Assembly: GCF_900232995.1 (NCBI RefSeq)
Contig: NZ_OCVX01000003.1
Location: 772,978-836,977 of the forward strand
Direction of reading: 5' to 3'
Source: Mycobacterium simulans
GTDB taxonomy: Bacteria > Actinomycetota > Actinomycetes > Mycobacteriales > Mycobacteriaceae
Length of the DNA: 64,000 nt
In this document: piece after piece, positions 43,837-53,812 of the stretch
Numbering within the stretch: the stretch's first letter is position 1
Layout of the letters: each line of letters begins with the position of its first letter
The notes under the pieces: generated by a model
Database searches by the model: none
What the model was told of the DNA's origin: nothing
The model's input: only the letters and a program-made list of their open reading frames with translations
Position numbers and translations under genes: made by a program

Positions 43837-44565
43837 ATGAGCCTGACCGAAGAAGTGACCACCCACACCTCCGGACCAGTGCCCCCGCCGCCGGTGGTGG
43901 CGGGGGATTTGTCGCAGGCCGGCCTGACCGGCTTCGCAGCACCGGTAGCACGGGTCCTGCTGGTATGGGACGCCCCGAACCTCGACATGGGTCTGGGCTC
44001 CATCCTGGGCCGCCGGCCGACGGCACTGGAACGACCTCGTTTCGACGCGCTGGGTCGCTGGCTACTGGCCCGGACCGCCGATGTCGCGGCCGGTCGCCCG
44101 GGGGTCACGGTGGAACCCGAGGCCACCGTCTTCACCAATATCGCACCCGGCAGTGCCGAAGTAGTGCGGCCCTGGGTGGACGCGCTGCGCAACGTCGGGT
44201 TTGCGGTATTCGCCAAACCGAAGGTTGACGAGGACAGCGACGTCGACCGCGACATGCTCGCTCATATCGACCAGCGGTACCAGGAGGGCCTGGCGGCCCT
44301 GGTGGTGGCTTCGGCCGACGGTCAGGCGTTTCGCCAGCCGCTGGAGGAAATCGCCCGCGGCGGAACCCCTGTTCAAGTCCTCGGATTTCGTGAACACGCT
44401 AGTTGGGCGCTAGCGTCGGATAGCTTGGAGTTTGTCGACCTGGAGGACATCGCAGGTGTTTTCCGGGAGCCGCTGCCGCGAATCGGGCTCGACTCGCTAC
44501 CTGAGCAGGGGGCTTGGCTGCAGCCGTTCCGGCCGCTGTCCTCGCTGCTGACCTCGCGTGTGTGA
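43837..44565 (+). CDS. NYN/PIN-like domain protein (Rv0207c homologue)
   Basis: 242 residues, identical in length to the M. tuberculosis protein as I recall. VLLVWDAPNLDMGLGSILG places an Asp and Asn at the NYN active site. VDRDMLAHIDQRYQEGLAALVVASADGQAF gives the second acidic cluster (SADGQ in place of the usual SxDxDF). The fold is that of Mg2+ nucleases acting on RNA, though activity is not assured. It sits between trmB and mmpL3, and in M. tuberculosis lies in the Rv0202c-Rv0207c haem-uptake locus. Confidence 0.85.
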   Translation: MSLTEEVTTHTSGPVPPPPVVAGDLSQAGLTGFAAPVARVLLVWDAPNLDMGLGSILGRRPTALERPRFDALGRWLLARTADVAAGRPGVTVEPEATVFTNIAPGSAEVVRPWVDALRNVGFAVFAKPKVDEDSDVDRDMLAHIDQRYQEGLAALVVASADGQAFRQPLEEIARGGTPVQVLGFREHASWALASDSLEFVDLEDIAGVFREPLPRIGLDSLPEQGAWLQPFRPLSSLLTSRV

Positions 44566-44631
44566 CGACCGGCGCGTCTTAAAACTGAAGAGCAAATGCG
44601 CGGGTCGTTAACGATCCAGTAAGGAGCTTAC

Positions 44632-47532
44632 GTGTTCGCCTGGTGGGGTCGAACTGTGTACCGCTACCGGTTCATCGTAATCGGGGTCATGGTCGCTCTG
44701 TGCCTTGGCGGCGGCATTTTTGGGCTGAGCCTGGGTAAGCACGTCACACAGAGCGGCTTCTATGACGACGGCAGTCAATCGGTAAAGGCGTCGGTGCTCG
44801 GCGACAAGGTCTACGGCCGCGACCGAAGCGGTCACATCGTCGCGATCTTCAAAGCCCCGGACGGCAAGACCGTCAATGACCCGGCGTGGTCGAAGAAGAT
44901 CACCGATGAGCTCAACCAATTCCAGCACGACCATACCAACGAAGTGCTCGGATGGGCCGGGTATCTGCGAGCGCCCGACACCACCAACGCGGTCGTCAAG
45001 GGCATGGCCACCGACGACAAGAAGTACACCTTCGTGTCCATCCCGCTCAAGGGCGACGACGACGACACCATCCTCAATAACTACAAGGCCATTCAGCCGG
45101 CCCTACAGAAGCTGGACGGCGGCACCGTCCAACTCGCCGGCCTCGAGCCGGTGGCCGAGGCCTTGACCGGCACCATCGCCACCGACCAACGACGCATGGA
45201 GGTGCTGGCGCTGCCGTTGGTGGCCGTGGTGCTGTTCCTGGTGTTCGGCGGCGTGATTGCGGCCTGCCTACCGGTAATGGTCGGCGGCCTGAGCATCCTC
45301 GGCGCCTTGGGCATCCTGCGGTTGGTCGCGGTGTTTGGGCCGGTGCACTTCTTCGCCCAGCCCGTCGTCTCGCTGATCGGGTTGGGCATCGCGGTGGACT
45401 ACGGACTTTTCGTGGTGAGCCGGTTCCGGGAAGAGATCGCGGAGGGCTACGACACCGAGGCCGCGGTAAGACGTACCGTCATGACCGCCGGGCGGACTGT
45501 CGCCTTCTCGGCGGTGCTGATCATGGCCTCCGGGGCGAGTCTGCTGATGTTGCCGCAGGGCTTCGTCAAGTCGCTGACCTACGCGCTGCTCGCAGCGGTC
45601 GGGTTGGCCGCCCTGCTGTCCATCACCCTGCTTCCGGCGTGCCTGGGTGTCCTCGGTCGCCACGTCGACGCGCTCGGAGTGCGGACCCTGTTCCGGGTGC
45701 CGTTCCTGCGGAACTGGAAGGTGTCGCGGGCCTACCTGAACTGGCTCGCCGACCGGCTGCAGAAGACCAAGACCCGCGAAGAGGTCGAGGCCGGCTTCTG
45801 GGGCAAGCTCGTCAACTGGGTGATGAGGCGGCCGCTGGTTTTCGCGATCCCGATCGTCTTCGGCATGATCCTGCTGGTCATCCCGTTGTTCAACCTGTCA
45901 CTCGGCGGCATGAGCGAGAAGTATCTGCCACCCGACAATGCGGTTCGGCTGTCGCAGGAGCATTTCGACCAGCTCTTCCCCGGCTACCGCACCAATCCGC
46001 TGACGCTGGTGATTCAAACCACCAACCACCAGCCGGTCACCGATCAACAGATCGCCGACATCCGCAGCAAAGCGATGGCGATTAGCGGGTTCATCGAACC
46101 GGACAACAACCCAGACAACATGTGGCAGGAGCGCAGCTACGCGCCGGGCGCATCGAAGGATCCGTCGGTGCGGGTCCTGCAGAACGGGTTGAAGAATCCG
46201 GGTGAAGCGTCGAAGAAACTCGAAGAGCTACGCGCGATCTCAGCCCCCAAGGGGCTCGAGGTGTTCGTCGGCGGCACCCCCGCGCTGGAACAGGATTCCA
46301 TCCATAGCCTGTTCGACAACATGCCGGCGATGTTGGTCATCCTGCTCACCGCCACCACGCTGTTGATGTTCCTGGCCTTCGGTTCGGTGGTGCTGCCGAT
46401 CAAGGCAGCGGTGATGAGCGCGTTGACCCTTGGATCCACCATGGGCATTCTGACGTGGATATTTGTCGACGGACACTTCTCGAAGTGGCTGAATTTCACG
46501 GCCACGCCGTTGACCGCGCCGGTAATCGCGCTGGTTGTCGCCGTCGGGTACGGGTTGGCCACCGACTACGAGGTCTTCCTGGTCTCCCGCATGGTCGAGG
46601 CGCGAGAACATGGCATGTCGACCCAGGAGGCGATCCGGATCGGCACCGCGACCACCGGTCGCTTGATCACCGCCGCGGCGCTGGTCCTAGCCGTGGTCGC
46701 CGGTTCGTTCGTGTTCTCCGATCTGGTGATGATGAAGTACCTTGCCTTCGGTTTGATGGCGGCGCTGCTGCTCGACGCGACCGTGGTGCGGATGTTCCTG
46801 GTGCCGTCGGTGATGAAGCTGCTCGGCGACGACTGCTGGTGGGCTCCGCGCTGGATGCGACGGGTGCAGACCCGCATCGGGCTGGGTGAGATTCACCTGC
46901 CCGACGAGCGCAAACGCCCCGCCGGCAACGGGCGAACCGCGCGGCCTCCGGTCACGGCCGGGTTGGTTGCCACAAGCCCCGCTGGGGGCCCGCGCGCACC
47001 CCACGACCCCACTCACCCTGCCACGACCGAGACGCCCCGGCTGACACGCTCGGTCCCGGCCGCCCTGCCGGAAACCAAACCCAACCCCAACGGGCCGTCC
47101 GGCGCGAAAACCACACAGATACAAACCCGTTCGAGTCAACAGGCCTCCACGGAGGCCCCGACGACCCGCCTGACCGCACCCGGCAAGCAGGGCACGCAGC
47201 CCGTGCCCAACCGGGAACGGCCGTCGTCGACTCAGACACCGCCGGCGGCGCCGCCGCCGGGGCCGTCGACCCCGTCTGCCGGCCAGACCCGTGCCATGCC
47301 GATTCCGGGAAACGGGCCCGACGCGGCCCAGGGCGACCCGGCCGATAAGACCGCCGCGCTCCCGATCCAGCGATCGGAAGGAGCTGACTCCGAGGCGGCC
47401 ACCGAGAAGCTGAATTCCCGTGGGCAGACCGACAATGGCACCGACAAAGGCACCGACCAGACGCGGCGCCGTCGCGCAGGCGGCGGCGGGGTCAGCGCGC
47501 AGGATCTGCTGCGTCGCGAGGGCCGCATCTAG
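44632..47532 (+). CDS. mmpL3: RND-family trehalose monomycolate exporter MmpL3 (Rv0206c homologue)
   Basis: 966 residues from GTG 44632 with AAGGAG upstream. Twelve transmembrane helices and two large periplasmic domains. The proton-relay pairs are Asp256-Tyr257 (AVDYGLF) and Asp645-Tyr646 (ATDYEVF), at the same numbers as in M. tuberculosis MmpL3. The C-terminal 200 residues are Pro/Thr-rich and cytoplasmic. It flips trehalose monomycolate across the inner membrane and is essential. It also takes part in haem import with MmpL11 and the Rv0203 protein. A 19-base tandem repeat covers the stop codon. Confidence 0.95.
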   Translation: MFAWWGRTVYRYRFIVIGVMVALCLGGGIFGLSLGKHVTQSGFYDDGSQSVKASVLGDKVYGRDRSGHIVAIFKAPDGKTVNDPAWSKKITDELNQFQHDHTNEVLGWAGYLRAPDTTNAVVKGMATDDKKYTFVSIPLKGDDDDTILNNYKAIQPALQKLDGGTVQLAGLEPVAEALTGTIATDQRRMEVLALPLVAVVLFLVFGGVIAACLPVMVGGLSILGALGILRLVAVFGPVHFFAQPVVSLIGLGIAVDYGLFVVSRFREEIAEGYDTEAAVRRTVMTAGRTVAFSAVLIMASGASLLMLPQGFVKSLTYALLAAVGLAALLSITLLPACLGVLGRHVDALGVRTLFRVPFLRNWKVSRAYLNWLADRLQKTKTREEVEAGFWGKLVNWVMRRPLVFAIPIVFGMILLVIPLFNLSLGGMSEKYLPPDNAVRLSQEHFDQLFPGYRTNPLTLVIQTTNHQPVTDQQIADIRSKAMAISGFIEPDNNPDNMWQERSYAPGASKDPSVRVLQNGLKNPGEASKKLEELRAISAPKGLEVFVGGTPALEQDSIHSLFDNMPAMLVILLTATTLLMFLAFGSVVLPIKAAVMSALTLGSTMGILTWIFVDGHFSKWLNFTATPLTAPVIALVVAVGYGLATDYEVFLVSRMVEAREHGMSTQEAIRIGTATTGRLITAAALVLAVVAGSFVFSDLVMMKYLAFGLMAALLLDATVVRMFLVPSVMKLLGDDCWWAPRWMRRVQTRIGLGEIHLPDERKRPAGNGRTARPPVTAGLVATSPAGGPRAPHDPTHPATTETPRLTRSVPAALPETKPNPNGPSGAKTTQIQTRSSQQASTEAPTTRLTAPGKQGTQPVPNRERPSSTQTPPAAPPPGPSTPSAGQTRAMPIPGNGPDAAQGDPADKTAALPIQRSEGADSEAATEKLNSRGQTDNGTDKGTDQTRRRRAGGGGVSAQDLLRREGRI

Positions 47533-47558
47533 GCGCGAGGGCCGTATCTAGCCGCGAG
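47515..47558 (+). repeat. Tandem repeat of 19 bases over the mmpL3 stop
   Basis: CGCGAGGGCCGCATCTAGG (47515-47533), containing the last codons and TAG of mmpL3, is repeated at 47534-47552 with two mismatches, and a third partial copy CGCGAG follows. Each copy carries an in-phase-like TAG. A 12-bp palindrome CGTGAGCTCACG lies further on at 47579-47590 in the gap before the convergent gene. Confidence 0.7.
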
Positions 47559-47656
47559 TGTGAACTGGCGGCTTCGAGCGTGAGCTCACGGTCGAGTTGC
47601 CGCAATTTCGCCGCCCACGTTTCACCCTCAGAACCCAGGATTCACAGTCAAAGCAC

Positions 47657-48793
47657 TTAGCCCTCGTCGGGCTTATCCGGTTCCGCGGTCACGATGGCCT
47701 TATCGTCGTCCTCGGTCTGCTCTTCGGCCTCGACGGCCGGCTCCCTGGCGAGCAATACCTGCACCGCGTTGTTCAAAAACGCGACCGTCGGGACGGCCAG
47801 CAAGGCACCGACGATGCCGGCAAGCACCCCGCCGGTGGAGATGGCCAGCACCACCGCCAGCGGGTGAATCGAGACCGCGCGACCCATCACCAGCGGCTGC
47901 AGCAAATGGGCTTCGAGTTGGTTCACCGCGATTAGCAAACCAAGGGTGAGCAGCGCGTAGACCAACCCCTTCGCGAGCAGGGCAACCACCACCGCCAGCA
48001 AGCCAGACACTAGGGCACCGATCAGCGGAATGAAGGCGCCAAGGAACACGATCGAGGACAGCGGTAGCGCCAGCGGTATGCCCATGATCGCGAGCCCGGT
48101 GCCGACGCCGATCGCATCGGTCAACGCCACGAGAAACGTGGCGCGCACGTATCCGATCAGTGACCCGTATCCGGCGTGCCCGGCCTGCAGAACCCGGTCC
48201 CGGACGTGGGCAGGGACGAGCTTGGCGACGTACTGCCAGATGTTTCGTCCGCCGTATAGGAAGAAAATCAGCGTGAACAGTGTCAATACCGCTGCGGTGA
48301 CCAATTCGGTGATGGTGGCCGCAGTGGACAGCGCGCCACTGGTCAGCTTCGCTTGATTGTTGCGCAGCGCTTGGATGGCGGCGTTGTGCGCGTTTTCGAT
48401 CTGCTCGCCGCGCAAATGCGCCGGCCCTTCGATCAGCCATCTGCGGCTTGAGTCGATGCTGTGCTCGACCTGCTTCACCAGATCGGGCAAGCCGACGATG
48501 AACTGGGTGACGACGAACGTAAGCAGACCGCCCAGGACCGCGAAACCACCCAGGATGACCAGCGACACAGCGGCACCGCGCGGCAGCCCGCGCTTGTCCA
48601 GCCAGTCCACCACCGGCACCAGCAACGCACTCACCATCATCGCCAGCAACACCGGAACGACAATGACTTCAAGCTTCTTGATGACCCACAAAACCGCGAC
48701 TGCAGCGGCCAGGATGACCAACAACCGCCACGACCAGGCCGCCGCCTTGCGAACCAGGGGTGTTACCGAAGCATCGTCGAGGCTTGCCGACAT
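47657..48793 (-). CDS. AI-2E/PerM family membrane protein (Rv0205 homologue)
   Basis: 378 residues with about eight hydrophobic segments. The family signature [28 protein letters not shown] and the preceding [17 protein letters not shown] are present. The tail is Glu/Asp-rich ([15 protein letters not shown]). AI-2E/PerM proteins include ion-coupled exporters of small molecules, but the mycobacterial substrate is unknown. Converges with mmpL3. Confidence 0.86.
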   Translation of the reverse strand: MSASLDDASVTPLVRKAAAWSWRLLVILAAAVAVLWVIKKLEVIVVPVLLAMMVSALLVPVVDWLDKRGLPRGAAVSLVILGGFAVLGGLLTFVVTQFIVGLPDLVKQVEHSIDSSRRWLIEGPAHLRGEQIENAHNAAIQALRNNQAKLTSGALSTAATITELVTAAVLTLFTLIFFLYGGRNIWQYVAKLVPAHVRDRVLQAGHAGYGSLIGYVRATFLVALTDAIGVGTGLAIMGIPLALPLSSIVFLGAFIPLIGALVSGLLAVVVALLAKGLVYALLTLGLLIAVNQLEAHLLQPLVMGRAVSIHPLAVVLAISTGGVLAGIVGALLAVPTVAFLNNAVQVLLAREPAVEAEEQTEDDDKAIVTAEPDKPDEG

Positions 48794-48931
48794 CGGGCAA
48801 GCGTATCTGGGGACCGTGTGGATCGGAGGTCATCGGAGGTCACGTCATAGCTGGCACGATCCGGTTACGAGCCCGACACAGTCGGCGACGTGCGGCGATG
48901 GCGGCGCCACCTGCACCGTTACCCTAATCAG

Positions 48932-50138
48932 GTGTCGCACGACGCGCCTGCCCGCAAGCTCCTCGCCCAGCGCCCGGAGGCTTCGCGCGGCAAGTACTGG
49001 TGGCTGCGATGGGTGGTCCTATCCATCGTCGCGATCGTTCTCGGCGTAGAGGTGGCACTGGTTTGGGACCAGCTCGCCAAGGCCTGGATGAGTGTGTACC
49101 AGGCCAACTGGTGGTGGCTGGTTGCCGCGATGCTAGCGGCGGCAGCGTCGATGCACAGCTTTGCCCAGATCCAGCGCACGTTGTTGCGGTCGGCCGGTGT
49201 GCACGTCAAACAGTTGCGGTCGGAAGCCGCGTTCTATGCCGCCAACTCGCTGAGCACCACGCTGCCGGGCGGGCCGGTGTTGTCGGCGACGTTCCTGCTC
49301 CGCCAACAACGCATCTGGGGTGCCTCATCGGTCGTGGCGTCGTGGCAGCTGGTGATGTCGGGGCTGCTGCAGGCGGTGGGGTTGGCACTGCTGGGGCCTG
49401 CTGGGGCTGGGCGGCGCCTTCTTCCTGGGCGCCAAGAACAATCCGTTCTCGCTGCTGTTCACCCTCGGTGGTTTCGTCGCGTTGTTGCTGTTGGCCCAGG
49501 CGGTGGCGTCGCGGCCGGAGCTCATCGAAGGGATCGGCAGCCGGGTGTTGTCGTGGGTCAACTCGATCCGCGGCAGGCCGGTCGACACCGGGTTGGACAA
49601 GTGGCGGCAGATACTCATGCAACTCGAGTCGGTCAGCCTGAGCCGGCGCGACCTGGGGCTCGCGTTCAGTTGGTCGCTTTTCAACTGGATCGCCGACGTA
49701 GCCTGCCTTGCCTGCGCCGCCTACGCCGCGGGCGACCACGCCTCACTCGCAGGATTGACGGTGGCCTACGCGGCAGCCCGCGCGGTCGGCACCATCCCGC
49801 TGATGCCGGGCGGTCTACTGGTCGTCGAGGCGGTGCTGGTTCCTGGCCTGGTATCCAGCGGCATGGCCTTGCCGAACGCTATCTCGGCGATGCTGATCTA
49901 CCGGCTGATCAGCTGGCTATTTATCGCCGCGATCGGCTGGGTCGTGTTTTTCTTCATGTTCCGCACCGAGAAAGCCGCCGACGCAGACACCGGCGACGAC
50001 CCGCCCACCGACCCGGATCTGCGGTTGCCGATCCAAAGCCTCGGCAACCCTTTCGAGCCCTTCGAGGACCCGGCCGAAACCGCCCTGCAAGGTCCGCTGC
50101 CGCCTGACCGAGATCGCGACGGCGACGATCGCGGCTAG
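48932..50138 (+). pseudogene. UPF0104/flippase-like membrane protein (Rv0204c homologue), frameshifted
   Basis: Frame one starts at GTG 48932 (or ATG 48890) and encodes RWVVLSIVAIVLGVEVALVW then AAFYAANSLSTTLPGGPVLS, typical of the LPG-synthase membrane domain/UPF0104. At 49397-49398 an extra C (ggggCCtgctgg) shifts the frame. Removing it gives LLGLLGLGGAFFLGAKNN and joins cleanly to the second frame, which runs on (LLLAQAVASRPELIEG, GTIPLMPGGLLVVEAV) to the stop at 50138. The intact protein would be about 400 residues, as in Rv0204c. Either a true pseudogene or a base-calling error in a G/C-rich tandem (ctgctggggc). It overlaps the end of the convergent haem-binding gene by 4 bases. Confidence 0.85.
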
Positions 50139-50653
50139 TTCGCGTGGTTTGACCGCGTCGGCCCCGGAAGCGGCCCGGTCGCCGCGGGCGGGGTCGCCTG
50201 GGTCCCGGCCGTACCGCCCGGAATGCCGGCCGGCAGACCCGGCAGGCCACCCGCACCTTGAGCTGCCTGAGCGATGCCGAGCGCCTGCGGCAGCGTGACC
50301 GGCAGCTTGCACTGCGTGGACAAATGGGTCAACGGTTGCGCAAGCGACTGCAAGTCGCCGGCGGCCTTGGGATTGGCCTCGAAATAGCTTTTCAGCGATC
50401 CCAGCGATCCCAATGATCCCTGCCCTGCCGGCTGCTGCAATACCGCGGTCATCGCTTGGTTGGTCTCGGGATGCGAGTCCAGATAGTCACCTGTTTGCTT
50501 GGCGACCGAACCGATCGTCCTGGCCACTTCGCTGGCGGCACATGGATCCGACGCACTCCTGGCCGGCGGCACGGCGATCCCCGCGCCCGGCAGCGCAGCG
50601 GCGATCAGTGCTGCCAACAGCCCGAGGCGCACGGTTGTAGTGGTCGGCTTCAT
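50135..50653 (-). CDS. Secreted haem-binding protein (Rv0203 homologue)
   Basis: 172 residues from ATG 50653, with AAGGAG upstream. The signal peptide spans about residues 1-34 (RLGLLAALIAAALPGAGIA, cleavage near ARSA). The mature part has SEVARTIGSVAKQTGDYLDSH, whose Tyr57 and His61 correspond to the haem ligands Tyr59/His63 reported for Rv0203. M. tuberculosis Rv0203 is about 136 residues, so this one has an extra Gly/Pro-rich tail of roughly 45 residues (GLPGLPAGIPGG and beyond). It carries a GSL tripeptide repeated three times (9-base tandem repeat near 50394-50423). It hands haem to MmpL3/MmpL11. Confidence 0.84.
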   Translation of the reverse strand: MKPTTTTVRLGLLAALIAAALPGAGIAVPPARSASDPCAASEVARTIGSVAKQTGDYLDSHPETNQAMTAVLQQPAGQGSLGSLGSLKSYFEANPKAAGDLQSLAQPLTHLSTQCKLPVTLPQALGIAQAAQGAGGLPGLPAGIPGGTAGTQATPPAATGPLPGPTRSNHAN

Positions 50654-50869
50654 GGATAGCTCCTTGGTGCGACGATCATCAATAGCGGCCCCCCGACCCC
50701 CGAAGACGAGGCCCCACACGGCCATCCGTCATCCTGCCACAGGGGCTTCACCGCGGCCGAATCGTTGCAGCTCAGCAACCGAGAAGCCGACATAATGCAC
50801 AGTGCTCTGCGGTAGGCTCGCGGGCACGCGTTGCGCGACAAATACGGGGAGACCGACATCCAGCAGTTC

Positions 50870-53812
50870 ATGATGCGCCTGAGCCGCAACCTGCGCAGGT
50901 TCCGCTGGTTCGTCTTCGCCGGCTGGTTGCTCGCGCTGGTACCGGCGATCTACTTGGCACTAACGCAGTCGGGGAATCTCACCGGCGGCGGTTTCGAGGT
51001 AGCCGGGTCGCAGTCGATCTTTGTCCATGACGAGCTCATCGCTGCCTATCCCGACCTGGGAGCCTCCTCGTTGGCGCTGGTGGCCGCGCCCCGCGCCGAC
51101 GCCAGTTATCAAGACATCAATGACGCCGTCGCCCAGCTGCGACAAATCGCCGGCGAGTTTCCCGGCGTTTCGGAGGTACCCAACCCCACCCAACGGCCCC
51201 CACGACCCGACCGGCCTTATGTGGTGTCGCTACGCTTGGACGCGCGCAACGCCGGCACCAGCGACGTTGCCAAAAAGCTCCGCCAACGAGTCGGCGTCAC
51301 GGGCGATCAGTCCGGACAGACCGCGAATGGCCATGTGCGGCTCTATGTGATCGGGCAGGGCGCGCTGTCCGCCGCGGCGGCGGCAAACACCAAACACGAC
51401 ATCGCCGCCGCCGAACGCTGGAACCTGCCGATCATCCTGATCGTCTTGCTCGCGGTGTTCGGTTCGCTGGCGGCCGCGGCGATCCCGCTTGCGCTCGGGG
51501 TTTGCACGGTCGTCGTCACGATGGGCCTGGTCTTCCTGTTGTCGATGCACACCACCATGTCGGTGTTCGTGACATCGACGGTGTCCATGTTCGGCATCGC
51601 GCTCGCCGTCGACTACTCGCTATTCATCTTGATGCGCTTTCGCGAGGAGCTGCGTTCCGGCCGTCAGCCTGCCGATGCCGTGGACGCCGCGATGGCAACG
51701 TCGGGGCTCGCGGTCGTGTTGTCGGGCCTGACCGTCATCGCCTCCCTTACCGGCATCTATCTGATCAACACCCCGGCACTGAAGTCGATGGCCACGGGAG
51801 CGATTCTGGCGGTCGCTGTCGCGATGCTGACGTCGGCCACCTTGACGCCGGCGGCGCTGGCGACGTTCGGCAGGGCAGCGGCCAAAAGGTCAGCGCTGCT
51901 GCACTGGTCGCGCCGTCCTGAAACCACGGTGTCTCGGTTCTGGACGCGTTGGGTCGGATGGGTTATGCGCCGGCCATGGATGTCGGCGTTGGCGGCATCG
52001 GCCGTCTTGATCGTCACGGCCCTACCGGCGACATCGATGGTGCTGGGCAATAGCTTGCTGCGCCAGTTCGACTCGTCACACGAGATCCGCGCCGGAGTGG
52101 CAGCGGCGTCCCAGGCGCTCGGCCCCGGCGCCCTGGGGCCGGTTCAGGTGCTGGTCCGATTTCCGCACAGTCCTGATATCCAAGCCTCCGCACCCGAACA
52201 TGCCCAAACGCTTGCCGCGATCCGCGAGCGTATGGCGCAGGCACCCAACGTCGCGTCGGTGGCACCGCCCGAATTTGCCGACAACAACCGCAGCGCCCTG
52301 CTCAGTGCGGTCCTGTCGGTCGATCCCGAGGACATGGGTGCCCGGCAGACGGTGGACTGGATGCGATCCCAGCTGCCCAAGGTCGCCGACGGCGGTTCCG
52401 CTCGCGTCGACGTCGGCGGTCCGACAGCGCTGATCAAGGACTTCGACGACCGAGTGTCGGCAACCGAACCGCTGGTGCTGATCTTCGTTGCACTGATCGC
52501 GTTTCTCATGCTGTTGATCTCGGTCCACTCGGTTTTGTTGGCGCTCAAGGGCGTCCTGATGACCCTGCTGTCGGTTGCGGCCGCCTACGGCAGCCTGGTG
52601 ATGGTCTTTCAGTGGGGCTGGGCAGAACGACTCGGCTTCCCGCACCTGAGTTCGATCGACAGCACGGTGCCCCCATTGGTGCTGGCGATGACGTTCGGGC
52701 TGTCGATGGACTACGAGATCTTCCTGCTCACCCGGATCCGCGAACGCTTCCTACAAACCGGCCACACCCGGGATGCCGTTGCCTACGGCGTGAGCACCAG
52801 CGCGCGCACGATCACCAGCGCCGCGCTGATCATGATCGCGGTGTTCTGTGGGTTCGCGTTCGCCGGCATGCCGCTGGTCGCCGAGATCGGTGTGGCGTGT
52901 GCGGTCGCGATTGCCGTCGACGCCACCATTGTGCGGCTGATATTGGTGCCGGCGTTGATGGCGATGTTCGCCAAGTGGAATTGGTGGCTGCCAGGATGGT
53001 TGGCCCGGGTCTTGCCGTCCGTCGACTTCGACAGGCCGCTGCCCGAGGTCGACCTCGGCGACGTCGTGGTCATCCCCGAGGACATCACCGCGGCGATAGC
53101 GCCCAGCGCCGACCTGCGCATGGTGATCAAGTCGGCGGCGAAGCTCAAACACCTTGCGCCCGATGCCATTTGCGTGGCGGATCCGCTCGCCTTCACCGGT
53201 TGTGGACGTAACACGGACGAGCCGGAGCAGGTTCTACAAGAAGGTGCCGCACTCGCGTCAGCGGCCAGCAAGGTCGGCCTTGCCTACCGTAACGGCATCG
53301 CCCGAGCGATGTCGTGGGCCGAGCGGCCGGTTCACCCGGTCACCGTCTGGCGGGGCCGGTTATCGGTCGCCCTCGATGCATTGCAGACCACTGCGACGGC
53401 TCGCGACACATTTGAGCGCCGCAGCCCGGTTGAGACCACCAAGGTGCAATTGCCCACCGGTGACAGACTCCGAATTCCGACCGGCGCGGAAACCCTACGT
53501 CTCAAGGGCTACTTGATCATGTGCCGTAACAGCAGCCGCGACTTTGCCGAATTCGCTGACATGGTCGACACGATGGAACCCGAGACCGTCGCAGTGGTGC
53601 TGGCCGGAATGGACAGGTATTACTGTTGTCAACCACTCGGCCAGTCTTCAAGGCGGCAGTGGATGGCTACCCAATTGGTTCGACGACTGGCGGATCCACA
53701 TCCGTCTGACCTCGATAATGGGGAGATCGAACCGGATGCCAGGGCAAACTGGGAGGAGGTCAGGCAGCGCTGCCTGTCGGTGGCCGTGGCGATGTTGGAG
53801 GAGGCGAGGTGA
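50870..53812 (+). CDS. mmpL11: RND-family transporter MmpL11 (Rv0202c homologue)
   Basis: 980 residues from ATG 50870 (MMRLSRNLRRFRWFVF); a TTG at 50831 is upstream but gives a non-conserved tail. Twelve transmembrane helices in the MmpL pattern. Proton-relay motifs are FGIALAVDYSLFILMRFREE and MTFGLSMDYEIFLLTRIRER. The C-terminal 230 residues are soluble and include FTGCGRNTDEPEQVL. In M. tuberculosis it exports monomeromycolyl diacylglycerol and mycolate wax ester and helps haem uptake. The Rv0201c homologue overlaps its end by 4 bases. Confidence 0.94.
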   Translation: MMRLSRNLRRFRWFVFAGWLLALVPAIYLALTQSGNLTGGGFEVAGSQSIFVHDELIAAYPDLGASSLALVAAPRADASYQDINDAVAQLRQIAGEFPGVSEVPNPTQRPPRPDRPYVVSLRLDARNAGTSDVAKKLRQRVGVTGDQSGQTANGHVRLYVIGQGALSAAAAANTKHDIAAAERWNLPIILIVLLAVFGSLAAAAIPLALGVCTVVVTMGLVFLLSMHTTMSVFVTSTVSMFGIALAVDYSLFILMRFREELRSGRQPADAVDAAMATSGLAVVLSGLTVIASLTGIYLINTPALKSMATGAILAVAVAMLTSATLTPAALATFGRAAAKRSALLHWSRRPETTVSRFWTRWVGWVMRRPWMSALAASAVLIVTALPATSMVLGNSLLRQFDSSHEIRAGVAAASQALGPGALGPVQVLVRFPHSPDIQASAPEHAQTLAAIRERMAQAPNVASVAPPEFADNNRSALLSAVLSVDPEDMGARQTVDWMRSQLPKVADGGSARVDVGGPTALIKDFDDRVSATEPLVLIFVALIAFLMLLISVHSVLLALKGVLMTLLSVAAAYGSLVMVFQWGWAERLGFPHLSSIDSTVPPLVLAMTFGLSMDYEIFLLTRIRERFLQTGHTRDAVAYGVSTSARTITSAALIMIAVFCGFAFAGMPLVAEIGVACAVAIAVDATIVRLILVPALMAMFAKWNWWLPGWLARVLPSVDFDRPLPEVDLGDVVVIPEDITAAIAPSADLRMVIKSAAKLKHLAPDAICVADPLAFTGCGRNTDEPEQVLQEGAALASAASKVGLAYRNGIARAMSWAERPVHPVTVWRGRLSVALDALQTTATARDTFERRSPVETTKVQLPTGDRLRIPTGAETLRLKGYLIMCRNSSRDFAEFADMVDTMEPETVAVVLAGMDRYYCCQPLGQSSRRQWMATQLVRRLADPHPSDLDNGEIEPDARANWEEVRQRCLSVAVAMLEEAR

